DNA of 64,000 nucleotides from Allium sativum (lineage: Eukaryota; Streptophyta; Magnoliopsida; Asparagales; Amaryllidaceae). This document shows, piece after piece, positions 12,240 to 22,702 of the stretch. The notes beneath the pieces were generated by a model, which was not told the origin of the DNA, ran no database searches, and saw only the letters and a list, made by a program, of their open reading frames with translations. A program made the position numbers and the translations under genes. Each line of letters starts with the position of its first letter. Positions within the stretch are counted from its first letter, which is position 1. The DNA is taken from the NCBI GenBank assembly GCA_030737875.1, contig CM060923.1, positions 33,968,501-34,032,500 on the forward strand, read 5' to 3'.

Positions 12240-12244
12240 CGTAG
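12240..12244. repeat. Target-site duplication CGTAG, left copy (nested Tekay element)
   Basis: CGTAG precedes TGTAACGACC and is repeated at 22093-22097 after CCGTCACA. Joining the flanks restores the LARD LTR as seen in its 3' copy near 28433. Confidence 0.92.
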
Positions 12245-13264
12245 TGTAACGACCCGTATTCTACACATCATAGGATTGTAGAATATTTATTTCTTTCCCG
12301 TGTGAAGTCGTATGGTCATATAACTTTGGGAAACATTTATTTGAGTCATTTCCCCTGTTCATGATTTTTGTCGATTTTTAAATGACCATTTTGCCCCTAG
12401 CCAGTACTGTTTTGGCCATAACTTTTGATAGGGAAGGAATTTTGACCTGAAACCACTTCCATTAGATTCGTTTGATGGTTTCTCTTTCCGTAGAGTGGTC
12501 ATAATAGCCAAACGGACTTACCGTTTGGGAGATATGGCTGAAACAAGGTTTGCAAGGTGAAAAACTGCATATTGGGCCAAACCGGGTAGTTAAGGATTTG
12601 GGCCCATGACCCATTTCGGGATTAGGGTTAGGAGAGGGCTGAGTTGGTCTAGGATTTGATCCCATTTCAGTTTTCTAGCCTCCACTTAGTCCCCAAGAAA
12701 CCTAATAATGGCCTCCACCCTCTAAAGTCTCCAAATCACCTCCAAACCACTCCAACTTGAAGAAAAAGAGATTAGCAAGACCAAATCAAAGAAGATCTTC
12801 ACCTAATCAACCTTGGAGCTGCTGTTAGCATTTGGATTCGCATTAAATCAGAGAATTATTTCAGACCTTGTTTAATTTGTGGCTAAGGTGAGTGATTAGC
12901 TTGCTTTTGCACTAATTTTGGCTAAATTGGGGTGATTAGTGCTAATCAGCGTTTTTAAACGAAAATAAATTCTGGAAAAATGTTTATAAATTCATAAATC
13001 ATGTTTTAGACCTCTGATATGAGTTTGAGTTAATTTAGATAAGTTTTGCTAATCATATGCTTAAACATGATTAAGAGGGATTAAGGGAAAACATGGGGTT
13101 TTGGCTATGTTTGATCCATTTTATCATATCATATGGTTGTTTTGGTGTTTGAGGTCACTTGTATGTGTTGATATGACTCTTTGGTATGCTTTGTGATTGG
13201 TTTCAATAGTTAGAATGGTCGAAAACGCCGTCGAGAGGCGTACAAACACTTGCAGGAATCGGTG

Positions 13265-13745
13265 CAGGAAATCGGATCGGATCGCCCCCTACCCGATCCG
13301 AACCGCCCATTTCCCCTCACCACGAACCGAACCGATTGTTATAGCGGGGCAAGCTGTGCCACGAGCTGAAGGATCCGAACCGATCCGAGAAGTCGCGATT
13401 CAAGACTTGGTGATTGAAGACTCCGACCCGACCCGCTTGGGGTGATAACGACACGATCCGATCTGATCACCTTGAGGACCACGAATCAAAGACTTGGAGG
13501 AGGGCGAGGCGCTTGGAACTATGACCAGGAGGCGTGACCCGAGCCGTTGCGTGGTGGAGAACCTGATCCGATCCAGGCGAGACTGGAAGCCACGAACCGA
13601 TCCAGTGTACCATGGAGAACCCGATCCGATCCGGATGGGACTGGAGGCCACGAGTACTCCGATCCGATCCGAGGTGGTAGTCACGAACCGAGACGATGAA
13701 GGCCACGATCCCAATGATGATGAAAGGGATCCGAACCGATCCAAT
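13265..13745 (+). repeat. Cluster of GATCCGA / GAACCGATCC motifs in LTR
   Basis: At least ten variants of CCGATCCGA, GAACCGA and GATCCGATCC occur irregularly within about 480 bp, for example near 13272, 13302, 13370, 13450, 13560, 13590, 13620, 13660 and 13730. The block is CpG-rich compared with its AT-rich surroundings. The 3' LTR holds the same block at about 20562-21042. It may be a cluster of factor-binding sites; it is not a regular tandem array. Confidence 0.6.
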
Positions 13746-14306
13746 GGAGGTCCATAACCCGAAATGCAAAGGTAGTTCAAGTGGAAGTTCGAGCTCAGGA
13801 TCCAGACGGGAACCAATGAGTTCACTTCGTGATTGGACTTTGCTGCGGGACGTGTGCTAAGGAGTTGTCGATATCTATGACTTTGGATCACTAGGTGTTG
13901 GAGGTAGAGAGACAAACTCGGGCTTTGGATATGGTGCGACTAGGGAGCTACCTACCAATGGAGTGGGGTCATGGAAACGTTGGGCGTGATCCCATAGGTA
14001 TGGCGTTGGTGGTAGTAGGAATGTACATAGTCGTACAAAGTCGAGTTCTGTCGTTTTAGTAAAGTGCTCTAGTGATCGAAGAAGTGGATGTCGTATGCTT
14101 TACGCACTGAGTGAGAGATGGGAGGATGGTTGCTATGCTTGATTGTTTGACATACACATCCCCACCCCCGTATATTTACACACCATATGTTAGTGATATC
14201 TTAGAGTATTGTACCGTGTAGTACTAACTCTTTGATTGCAGGTCCAGGTTCAGGTATGACTTAGTATACCTGTTATTATTCTGTTTATGCTTGCTACCAC
14301 TCATAC

Positions 14307-14320
14307 CAGACTGATGTCTG
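14307..14320 (+). other. Small conserved LTR hairpin CAGAC/GTCTG followed by ACCC (5' LTR)
   Basis: CAGAC (14307-14311) pairs with GTCTG (14316-14320) across four bases and is followed by ACCC. The 3' LTR copy is at 21604-21617. Equivalent hairpins with different paired bases occur in four other LTR families in the window. Confidence 0.6.
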
Positions 14321-14797
14321 ACCCAGAGTTTTATGTTTCTTCTTATTACTCTGGGTGCTCACACGAGCAGACTAGAGACAGGGATAGCTGGTAGTGCGCT
14401 TGGTAGATGGACTGAAGACGAGCAGGAGGCTCCACGTATGATATATAGTTATTCTCCCTGTGTCGTGATTGGTATCTACTTTGGGCATTAGTAGCATACC
14501 TATTTTGCTTATCTTAGAGACAGTATTTTGAAGTTGTAATAAGCTGTATTTGATATTTCCGCTACTCTGATGATGTTAGTTCAAGTTTTCAGCTTATGCA
14601 CTGTCTCATCTGTTTTATGTCAAGTATATGTTGGTTATTATATTTTATCCCATGCGCTGTGAGACATATTACAGGTTCTTTATTTGGTTCATCTTCTTTC
14701 TTTCTCATTCTTTGACGACCGTCCCATGCCAATTGGACATGTGTACAGCGCAACAATTGGAGTAAATGTCGGTTGGTGCGGGGCGGGCCGTCACATT

Positions 14798-14809
14798 TGG
14801 TATCAGAGC
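14798..14809 (+). other. Primer binding site, initiator tRNA-Met (nested element)
   Basis: TGGTATCAGAGC lies two bases after the LTR end and complements the 3' end of plant initiator tRNA-Met, the usual primer of this clade. Confidence 0.92.
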
Positions 14810-15006
14810 TCTAGGTTGCGGAATTCACCTGGGGAAAGACACTAGGGAGAGATAGTACGTATATGAGAGCGCGTATTTGTGATTATTTTGGTTTTCAAAA
14901 GCTATATCTATATATAGTATTAGTATGTTTAAGAGTGAAGTCGCATTGCACTGCACTGGCACCACTATGGAGATGGTTAATCGTTTTCTCTTTAACAGAT
15001 TTGACG

Positions 15007-18000
15007 ATGAGCCGAGGAAGAGGTGCTGGCAGAGGGGCCAATAATGGGAATCCCCCTGACATGAGGGCTATGTTTACCAACCTCATGAGAGAGATGCTTG
15101 TGGATATTCAGAGGGAGGCTCCTAATGTTGCCAATGCTGGAGGTGTAGCGGTGCAAGCGCCTAGGGTCGATTTCGCCAAGCTGAGTAAGGATTACACTAA
15201 TCTGGGTGGAAAGTCGTTTCACGGAACAGAGTCGGCCACGGATGTTCAGGACTGGTTGGATAGTTGTGACCGTATCTTCGATGACTTGGGTATCGAGGAT
15301 GCGATGAAGAGAAGGCTAGCGTCTCGTCAGCTGCAAGGACGAGCGATGAATTGGTGGAATGCTATTAGGGCAGCCACACCAGAAGACCAAGTTACTTGGG
15401 ATCAGTTTAAAGCTCGCTTTAGCGACAAGTATATCCCAGCTGCCCAGAAATCGGAATTGTTTAGGAAGTTCTTGGAGCTTAAGCAGAATGGAAGGGCAGT
15501 ATCGGATTATGTTGCTGAGTTCGACACTTTGTCGAAGTATGGGTTATCTCTAATCGATACTCCCGAAAAGAAAAATGAGAAGTTCATCACTGGTTTGGAT
15601 GAATACTTAGGGGAGAGGCTGATTAATCACATCGATGAGACGTTTGAGTCGATCGTGGGAAAAGCTTTGAGGTCAGAAAGTCTTTACCCTAAGCCGAAGA
15701 CTGGGGTTGTTGCTGCATCTGCTGAAGAGCCAAAGCCGCAAGCAAGCGGTGGAGGCAAGAATAACTCTCAGAATAAGAGGAAGCAGAACCAAGCTAAGGA
15801 TGGCCAGAAGAAAAGCAGGAAAGAAATCGAGTGCTTCAAATGTGGAAAGAAGGGCCATTATGCAAGGGAATGTAGGGCCAAGACAGTGGGAAAGAAGTGC
15901 TTTAACTGTGGCCAAGAGGGGCATTTTAAGGATAAGTGCCCGCAACCTATGAAGGAGAATCAGATGGTGAAAGCATATGCCATCAATGCTGTTCCTTCTT
16001 CGTCGAATGCCCCAACTGCGGCGGAGAAAGGAAAGGGAGTCGTCATTCAAGGTATGCTTTCCATTTATGATCTTCCTGTTAGAGTTTTGTTCGATACCGG
16101 GGCTTCCCATTCCTTCATATCTAGTGACCTGGTAGATAGGTTGGGATTGGAACCCGAGTTAGTCGATAGACCATTAGCTGTGACGAACCCGATTGGTGGT
16201 TCAACAAACCTCAGTATGATCTGTCGTAATGTGGTCTTATCGAGTCATGGATGTATGTTTGTTTGTGATTGCTTTGTTTTGGGCTTTACTGGGTATGGCA
16301 TTATTTTGGGAGTCGATTGGCTCCAAAGATACGGGGTGGTGGTAGACTGTGAGGGCTCTTTGGTGACAGTTAGGGCGGATGATGGGCGGAGGGTAGTGTT
16401 TGGTAATCTACCCTGTGATGGGGTAATGGCTAGTTTTGTAAATTCCCTCGACATTCCGCATGATGAGTTATCAGGTTTGCCCGTGGTTGGCCAGTACCCG
16501 GACATCTTCGAGGAAGTGACCGGACTTCCACCACACCGAGAGATTGAGTTTCGTATTGATTTAGTGAAAGATGCTAGACCTATAGTGATGCCACTTCGTC
16601 GTATGGCACCACGAAAACAGCGAGAGCTCGAGGTGCAAGTTAGTGATCTTTTGAAGAAGGGATTTATTAGAAGAAGTGTCTCCGAGTGGGGAGCACCAGT
16701 TGTGTTTGCTACTAAGGCAGATGGTTCCCTTCGATTGTGTGTGGACTATCGCGAGTTAAATAAAGTGACGAGGAAGAATAAGTATCCTCTACCACGGATA
16801 GATGATTTGTTTGATCAACTGGAAGGAGCGAGAGTGTTCTCCCAGTTGGACCTCGCGACAGGATTTCATCAGCTCCGTGTAGCAGCTGATAGTATAGCTA
16901 AAACGGCATTTAGGACGCCGTCTGGGTTTTATGAGTGGTTGGTCATGCCATTCGGGTTGACCAATGCACCAGCATACTTCGTGGATCTTATGAATAGAGT
17001 ATTCAGAGACCAACTGAACAAGTTTGTTCTTGTGTTCGTAGACGATATCCTTGTTTACTCGAGGACAGAAGAGGAACACAAGGAACATTTGAGAATTGTG
17101 TTGGAGGTGTTGAGAAGACACCAATTGAAAGCGAAGTTTTCTAAGTGTCACTTCTGGAGGAGGGAAGTGAGGTTCTTGGGCCATGTTGTTTCAGAGAATG
17201 GTATTGCCGTGGACCCTGCGAAGGTGGCTACGGTACAAGATTGGTCTGCGCCCAAGAATGCAAAGGATGTAAGAAGCTTCTTGGGGTTAGCTGGATATTA
17301 TCGTAAGTTTATCAAAGACTTCTCCAAGACAGCGGCACCGTTGACTCAGTTGACTAAGAAGAATCAAGCCTTCGTTTGGGACGGAGGGTGTGAAAAAGCA
17401 TTCAAGAGTCTAAAGGAAAAGTTGACGCGTGCGCCAGTGTTGGTCATTCCTAAGGGAAATGAAGAGATGACGGTATACACGGATGCTTGTGGTACCGGAT
17501 TGGGTGCGGTATTGATGCAAGGAGGTAGGGTTGTAGCTTATGCTAGTAGACAGCTAAAGCCGCATGAGAAGAAGTATCCTACCCATGATTTGGAATTGGC
17601 AGCGATCGTATTTGCGCTGAAGATGTGGAGACATTACCTCTTGGGAGAAAGATTTGAGCTGTTTACCGATCATAAATCATTAAAGTATCTCTTCTCTCAG
17701 AAAGATCTGAATCTCCGTCAGCAGAGATGGTTAGAGTTCTTGGCTTCGTATGATTTTGATATCGCGTATACACCTGGGAAGGGTAATGCGGTAGCCGATG
17801 CCTTGAGTAGGAGACATGCCAGCTTAGGGGCAATGTTTCTTGAATGGAAGCAGCTGGAGTATATCGCGGGGTTTGATTTCAGACCAAGGTGCGAATTGGA
17901 TCCAGTTATGCTATCTAGCTTGACGATCAGACCCACTTTGATTGAGAGAGTTGGTTCCAGTCAAAGGAACGACCCTAACTTATTGGAAGTCATCTCCAAG

Positions 18001-19101
18001 TTGGAAATGAATGTCGATGGGGAGATGGACAAGTATAGGCTTGATCGAGATGGATGGCTTCGGAAGAATGGAAAGCTTGTTGTACCCAATGTCAATGGAT
18101 TGAGGGATGAAGTGCTTAGAGAATGTCATCACTCAAAGCTAACTATACACCCCGGTGGTAATAAGATGTATCGAGATATGAAGCAGACTTACTACTGGGA
18201 AGGGATGAAAAGAGACGTTGGGAAGTTTATATCCAAATGCATAAATTGCCAGCTAGTTAAAGCCGAGCAAAAGAAGCCTAGTGGGTTGATGCAACCATTA
18301 GAAATTCCCGAATGGAAATGGGAACAAGTTTCGATGGATTTCATCGATGGTTTGCCGAGGACTAGATCGGGACATGATAGCATTTGGGTAATTGTGGATC
18401 GACTGACCAAGAGTGCAAGATTTATACCAGTTAAGTCGACCAGAACGGCAGCCAAGTTGGCAGAACTATATATGAAGTGGGTAGTGAGATTTCATGGAGT
18501 ACCCAAAGGCATTGTGAGTGACCGAGATCCGTTGTTTACTAGTGGATTTTGGAAGAGCTTACAAGAGGCTTTAGGATCAGAATTACATCTCAGTACCGCG
18601 TATCATCCTCAGACCGACGGTCAGACGGAGAGGGTGAATCGGATATTGGAAGATCTCTTGAGGGCTTGTATATTGGATTTCGGAGGATCATGGGATGACC
18701 ATTTGCATCTAGTGGAGTTTGCATATAATAATAGCTACCAATCCAGTATCAGTATGGCTCCATATGAAGCTTTGTACGGAAGACCGTGCAATTCACCATC
18801 ATGTTGGATAGAGACTGGCGAGAAGTTTGTGCTTGGACCAGATGTGGTGAGAGAAACTTCCGATAAGATCAAGATCATTCAGCAACGAATGAAAGCTGCT
18901 CAGGATAGGCAGAAAAGCTATGCTGATAAGAGGAGAAGAGACTTGAAATTCTCCGTTGGTGACTTGGTGTTTGTCAAGATCTCTCCGTTGAAAAGCGTGA
19001 TACGATTTGGCAGGAGAGGCAAGTTGGCACCAAGATTTGTGGGTCCTTTCCAAGTTCTCGAGGAAGTTGGGAATTTGGCGTATAGGGTTGGCTTACCATA
19101 G
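15007..19101 (+). CDS. gag-pol: Gag-Pol polyprotein of nested Tekay element (open to TAG at 19099)
   Basis: I take ATG 15007 ([10 protein letters not shown]) as start. The frame is open from 14863, but the 48 upstream residues lie in the leader. From this start: Gag core at about 60-250; CCHC knuckles at 276-289 and 298-311; aspartic protease with DTGA at 363-366; reverse transcriptase with FVDD at 677-680; RNase H with TDAC (Asp 826); integrase with zinc-binding His about 1048 and Cys 1078/1081; catalytic Asp 1111, Asp 1172 and Glu 1208 (D-D-35-E); then a GPF module. All catalytic residues seen are intact. Residue 1365 is a TAG stop; the same frame then continues for 93 codons (see 19105). 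The protein packages, copies and integrates the element RNA. Absence of other damage agrees with the matching LTRs. Confidence 0.93.
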   Translation: MSRGRGAGRGANNGNPPDMRAMFTNLMREMLVDIQREAPNVANAGGVAVQAPRVDFAKLSKDYTNLGGKSFHGTESATDVQDWLDSCDRIFDDLGIEDAMKRRLASRQLQGRAMNWWNAIRAATPEDQVTWDQFKARFSDKYIPAAQKSELFRKFLELKQNGRAVSDYVAEFDTLSKYGLSLIDTPEKKNEKFITGLDEYLGERLINHIDETFESIVGKALRSESLYPKPKTGVVAASAEEPKPQASGGGKNNSQNKRKQNQAKDGQKKSRKEIECFKCGKKGHYARECRAKTVGKKCFNCGQEGHFKDKCPQPMKENQMVKAYAINAVPSSSNAPTAAEKGKGVVIQGMLSIYDLPVRVLFDTGASHSFISSDLVDRLGLEPELVDRPLAVTNPIGGSTNLSMICRNVVLSSHGCMFVCDCFVLGFTGYGIILGVDWLQRYGVVVDCEGSLVTVRADDGRRVVFGNLPCDGVMASFVNSLDIPHDELSGLPVVGQYPDIFEEVTGLPPHREIEFRIDLVKDARPIVMPLRRMAPRKQRELEVQVSDLLKKGFIRRSVSEWGAPVVFATKADGSLRLCVDYRELNKVTRKNKYPLPRIDDLFDQLEGARVFSQLDLATGFHQLRVAADSIAKTAFRTPSGFYEWLVMPFGLTNAPAYFVDLMNRVFRDQLNKFVLVFVDDILVYSRTEEEHKEHLRIVLEVLRRHQLKAKFSKCHFWRREVRFLGHVVSENGIAVDPAKVATVQDWSAPKNAKDVRSFLGLAGYYRKFIKDFSKTAAPLTQLTKKNQAFVWDGGCEKAFKSLKEKLTRAPVLVIPKGNEEMTVYTDACGTGLGAVLMQGGRVVAYASRQLKPHEKKYPTHDLELAAIVFALKMWRHYLLGERFELFTDHKSLKYLFSQKDLNLRQQRWLEFLASYDFDIAYTPGKGNAVADALSRRHASLGAMFLEWKQLEYIAGFDFRPRCELDPVMLSSLTIRPTLIERVGSSQRNDPNLLEVISKLEMNVDGEMDKYRLDRDGWLRKNGKLVVPNVNGLRDEVLRECHHSKLTIHPGGNKMYRDMKQTYYWEGMKRDVGKFISKCINCQLVKAEQKKPSGLMQPLEIPEWKWEQVSMDFIDGLPRTRSGHDSIWVIVDRLTKSARFIPVKSTRTAAKLAELYMKWVVRFHGVPKGIVSDRDPLFTSGFWKSLQEALGSELHLSTAYHPQTDGQTERVNRILEDLLRACILDFGGSWDDHLHLVEFAYNNSYQSSISMAPYEALYGRPCNSPSCWIETGEKFVLGPDVVRETSDKIKIIQQRMKAAQDRQKSYADKRRRDLKFSVGDLVFVKISPLKSVIRFGRRGKLAPRFVGPFQVLEEVGNLAYRVGLP

Positions 19102-19104
19102 AAA

Positions 19105-19383
19105 ATGGCAGGAGTTCACAATGTGTTTCATGTTTCCCAACTAAGGAAGTTCGTTCACGACTCAAATGTGACTATTTCACCTGATCAGTTAGAGGACTTC
19201 GAAGTAGAACCTGAGGCGGTTGAGAACCGCAAGCCGATTCGTATTGTGGGGCATGATACGAAGCAACTTCGAAGAAAGTCGGTGAAGCTAGTCAAAGTTC
19301 AGTGGGGCGAGGACGAAAATGATTGTGCTTGGGAGACAGAGGAAAGCATTAGAAAGGCTTATCCAGAACTCTTTGCCTGGTAA
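19105..19383 (+). CDS. C-terminal chromodomain-like tail of the gag-pol, behind the TAG
   Basis: In the same frame as the polyprotein, one codon after TAG 19099-19101, an ATG starts 92 residues: MAGVHNVFHVSQLRKF, then VKLVKVQWGEDENDCAWETE and a final YPELFAW. This is the integrase C-terminal end with the chromodomain-like fold of chromoviruses, thought to guide integration to particular chromatin. Without readthrough or reinitiation the integrase would lack it. The stop is probably a simple nonsense mutation; regulated readthrough is less likely because the following context (AAAATG) is not a known readthrough signal. Confidence 0.85.
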   Translation: MAGVHNVFHVSQLRKFVHDSNVTISPDQLEDFEVEPEAVENRKPIRIVGHDTKQLRRKSVKLVKVQWGEDENDCAWETEESIRKAYPELFAW

Positions 19384-19506
19384 GATTTACTTTGCGATTT
19401 AGTTATTCCGCATGCTAGGATAGACTTGTTTTGCTTGTTTTGCATGTTTGATGGTTGTTTTATGATTGATAGGCATGCGGGACCCTTGTGTGTGTTTTGA
19501 TTAGGG

Positions 19507-19541
19507 AATTTCGGGGGCGAAATTTCTTAAGGGGGGAAGAG
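19507..19541 (+). other. PPT-proximal hairpin and polypurine tract (nested element)
   Basis: AATTTCG (19507-19513) pairs with CGAAATT (19518-19524), followed after four bases by the purine tract AAGGGGGGAAGAG (19529-19541) that abuts the 3' LTR. The tract primes plus-strand synthesis. The hairpin recurs upstream of four other PPTs in the window. Confidence 0.8.
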
Positions 19542-22092
19542 TGTAACGACCCGTATTCTACACATCATAGGATTGTAGAATATTTATTTCTTTCCCGTGT
19601 GAAGTCGTATGGTCATATAACTTTGGGAAACATTTATTTGAGTCATTTCCCCTGTTCATGATTTTTGTCGATTTTTAAATGACCATTTTGCCCCTAGCCA
19701 GTACTGTTTTGGCCATAACTTTTGATAGGGAAGGAATTTTGACCTGAAACCACTTCCATTAGATTCGTTTGATGGTTTCTCTTTCCGTAGAGTGGTCATA
19801 ATAGCCAAACGGACTTACCGTTTGGGAGATATGGCTGAAACAAGGTTTGCAAGGTGAAAAACTGCATATTGGGCCAAACCGGGTAGTTAAGGATTTGGGC
19901 CCATGACCCATTTCGGGATTAGGGTTAGGAGAGGGCTGAGTTGGTCTAGGATTTGATCCCATTTCAGTTTTCTAGCCTCCACTTAGTCCCCAAGAAACCT
20001 AATAATGGCCTCCACCCTCTAAAGTCTCCAAATCACCTCCAAACCACTCCAACTTGAAGAAAAAGAGATTAGCAAGACCAAATCAAAGAAGATCTTCACC
20101 TAATCAACCTTGGAGCTGCTGTTAGCATTTGGATTCGCATTAAATCAGAGAATTATTTCAGACCTTGTTTAATTTGTGGCTAAGGTGAGTGATTAGCTTG
20201 CTTTTGCACTAATTTTGGCTAAATTGGGGTGATTAGTGCTAATCAGCGTTTTTAAACGAAAATAAATTCTGGAAAAATGTTTATAAATTCATAAATCATG
20301 TTTTAGACCTCTGATATGAGTTTGAGTTAATTTAGATAAGTTTTGCTAATCATATGCTTAAACATGATTAAGAGGGATTAAGGGAAAACATGGGGTTTTG
20401 GCTATGTTTGATCCATTTTATCATATCATATGGTTGTTTTGGTGTTTGAGGTCACTTGTATGTGTTGATATGACTCTTTGGTATGCTTTGTGATTGGTTT
20501 CAATAGTTAGAATGGTCGAAAACGCCGTCGAGAGGCGTACAAACACTTGCAGGAATCGGTGCAGGAAATCGGATCGGATCGCCCCCTACCCGATCCGAAC
20601 CGCCCATTTCCCCTCACCACGAACCGAACCGATTGTTATAGCGGGGCAAGCTGTGCCACGAGCTGAAGGATCCGAACCGATCCGAGAAGTCGCGATTCAA
20701 GACTTGGTGATTGAAGACTCCGACCCGACCCGCTTGGGGTGATAACGACACGATCCGATCTGATCACCTTGAGGACCACGAATCAAAGACTTGGAGGAGG
20801 GCGAGGCGCTTGGAACTATGACCAGGAGGCGTGACCCGAGCCGTTGCGTGGTGGAGAACCTGATCCGATCCAGGCGAGACTGGAAGCCACGAACCGATCC
20901 AGTGTACCATGGAGAACCCGATCCGATCCGGATGGGACTGGAGGCCACGAGTACTCCGATCCGATCCGAGGTGGTAGTCACGAACCGAGACGATGAAGGC
21001 CACGATCCCAATGATGATGAAAGGGATCCGAACCGATCCAATGGAGGTCCATAACCCGAAATGCAAAGGTAGTTCAAGTGGAAGTTCGAGCTCAGGATCC
21101 AGACGGGAACCAATGAGTTCACTTCGTGATTGGACTTTGCTGCGGGACGTGTGCTAAGGAGTTGTCGATATCTATGACTTTGGATCACTAGGTGTTGGAG
21201 GTAGAGAGACAAACTCGGGCTTTGGATATGGTGCGACTAGGGAGCTACCTACCAATGGAGTGGGGTCATGGAAACGTTGGGCGTGATCCCATAGGTATGG
21301 CGTTGGTGGTAGTAGGAATGTACATAGTCGTACAAAGTCGAGTTCTGTCGTTTTAGTAAAGTGCTCTAGTGATCGAAGAAGTGGATGTCGTATGCTTTAC
21401 GCACTGAGTGAGAGATGGGAGGATGGTTGCTATGCTTGATTGTTTGACATACACATCCCCACCCCCGTATATTTACACACCATATGTTAGTGATATCTTA
21501 GAGTATTGTACCGTGTAGTACTAACTCTTTGATTGCAGGTCCAGGTTCAGGTATGACTTAGTATACCTGTTATTATTCTGTTTATGCTTGCTACCACTCA
21601 TACCAGACTGATGTCTGACCCAGAGTTTTATGTTTCTTCTTATTACTCTGGGTGCTCACACGAGCAGACTAGAGACAGGGATAGCTGGTAGTGCGCTTGG
21701 TAGATGGACTGAAGACGAGCAGGAGGCTCCACGTATGATATATAGTTATTCTCCCTGTGTCGTGATTGGTATCTACTTTGGGCATTAGTAGCATACCTAT
21801 TTTGCTTATCTTAGAGACAGTATTTTGAAGTTGTAATAAGCTGTATTTGATATTTCCGCTACTCTGATGATGTTAGTTCAAGTTTTCAGCTTATGCACTG
21901 TCTCATCTGTTTTATGTCAAGTATATGTTGGTTATTATATTTTATCCCATGCGCTGTGAGACATATTACAGGTTCTTTATTTGGTTCATCTTCTTTCTTT
22001 CTCATTCTTTGACGACCGTCCCATGCCAATTGGACATGTGTACAGCGCAACAATTGGAGTAAATGTCGGTTGGTGCGGGGCGGGCCGTCACA
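19542..22092 (+). repeat. 3' LTR of nested Tekay element
   Basis: 2551 bp, the same length as the 5' LTR, and identical in all stretches compared. It is followed by the TSD CGTAG at 22093-22097. Confidence 0.92.
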
Positions 22093-22097
22093 CGTAG

Positions 22098-22688
22098 CGT
22101 AGTGATGGTAGATATATGTTAATCGTAACATTGTTATATAGAGATCAGTACGTCACTTCGGTGTAGGATGAGGGACTGCGAGCATTTTGGTGGCATTACG
22201 GTGGAGACCGTGCGAGTAGGGTACCATGGGGTGTACCGCGATATTGGAAGTAGCTACACATATACTGTATTAGGTTAATCCATTGTGAAATAAATGGGTA
22301 CGATGTGTGTGTAAGCCTTGAGTGCTGTTAACCCAAGTAACCTAATAAATAAGAAAATATGATTGAACGGTATATGTAGGATTATCCAAAGTGTATAGTT
22401 TAAATCCAGTCACCAGAACTTGTGTTCTGACCCCTTCTCATAACATACTCGCAGGTTAGATTTGTGGCAGGGACATGATAGCCTTGAATACTGGTTAGGC
22501 AGTATTATTAATACGATAAGGCTATATTTTGATTACATTATATTTTATCCATTTGTGAGATATTTTATGAGCTCTGACATATTTTATGTCTGTGTCTTTT
22601 CTGTAGGATACCAGAGCAAACCAATCCGAGTTTCGATAGATTGGAATTTTGAAAAAAAAATCGGTCTATCGAAATTGGGGTTGTCACG
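22098..22688 (+). repeat. LARD 5' LTR, second piece
   Basis: Continues the 5' LTR after the nested element and aligns with about 28433-29026 of the 3' LTR. It carries the CAGAAC/GTTCTG hairpin at 22414-22429. The terminal dinucleotide is CG rather than CA (GTTGTCACG against GTTGTCACA in the 3' LTR), a point change at the integrase-recognised end. Two bases later the PBS begins. Confidence 0.85.
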
Positions 22689-22690
22689 TC

Positions 22691-22702
22691 TGGTATCAGA
22701 GC
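22691..22702 (+). other. Primer binding site, initiator tRNA-Met (LARD)
   Basis: Perfect TGGTATCAGAGC two bases after the 5' LTR end, showing that the element kept its priming function despite lacking genes. Confidence 0.9.

Larger units (their letters stand above)
8657..12244 (+). repeat. LARD 5' LTR, first piece
   Basis: Starts TGTAACACCCC, matching the 3' LTR at 24844. In order it holds a GTCGACCC-rich block (8940-9040), TATA box, telobox-like ACCTAACCCTAACCCT, two stem-loop modules (9925-10156), palindromic repeats (10612-10870) and a G/C-richer part (11380-12240). It is interrupted at CGTAG (12240-12244) by the nested element and continues at 22098. The last five bases form the left TSD copy. 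Confidence 0.9.
12245..14795 (+). repeat. 5' LTR of nested Tekay element
   Basis: TGTAACGACC to CCGTCACA, 2551 bp. It contains a telobox-like ATTAGGGTTAGG at about 12620 (no clear TATA seen), the GATCCGA-rich block at 13265-13745, the CAGAC/GTCTG hairpin at 14307-14320 and, in its last 85 bases, an inverted pair GACGACCGTCCC ... GGGCGGGCCGTC. Open frames within the LTR show no protein resemblance and merely reflect few stops in the G/C-rich block. Confidence 0.92.
12245..22092 (+). mobile_element. Young Tekay/Del-type chromovirus (9848 bp) nested in LARD 5' LTR
   Basis: A complete Ty3/gypsy element: TSD CGTAG on both sides, two 2551-bp LTRs (12245-14795, 19542-22092), PBS at 14798, one gag-pol frame and a PPT at 19529-19541. 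The LTRs are the same length, and every stretch I compared, including all long open frames at a constant 7297-bp offset, is identical; insertion was therefore very recent. Long LTRs, tRNA-iMet PBS, single-frame gag-pol and a chromodomain-like C-terminus fit the Tekay (Del) clade of plant chromoviruses. One in-frame TAG at 19099 separates the chromodomain-like tail. Confidence 0.93.

Noticed and set aside
13197..13915. Frames of 82-171 codons in the LTR, repeated at 20494-21212
   Set aside because: They overlap on both strands in the G/C-rich GATCCGA block, have no recognisable domain and recur only because the LTR is duplicated.
15359..19165. Frames antisense or out of frame to the nested gag-pol
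   Set aside because: Shadows of the polyprotein; no independent start context or homology.
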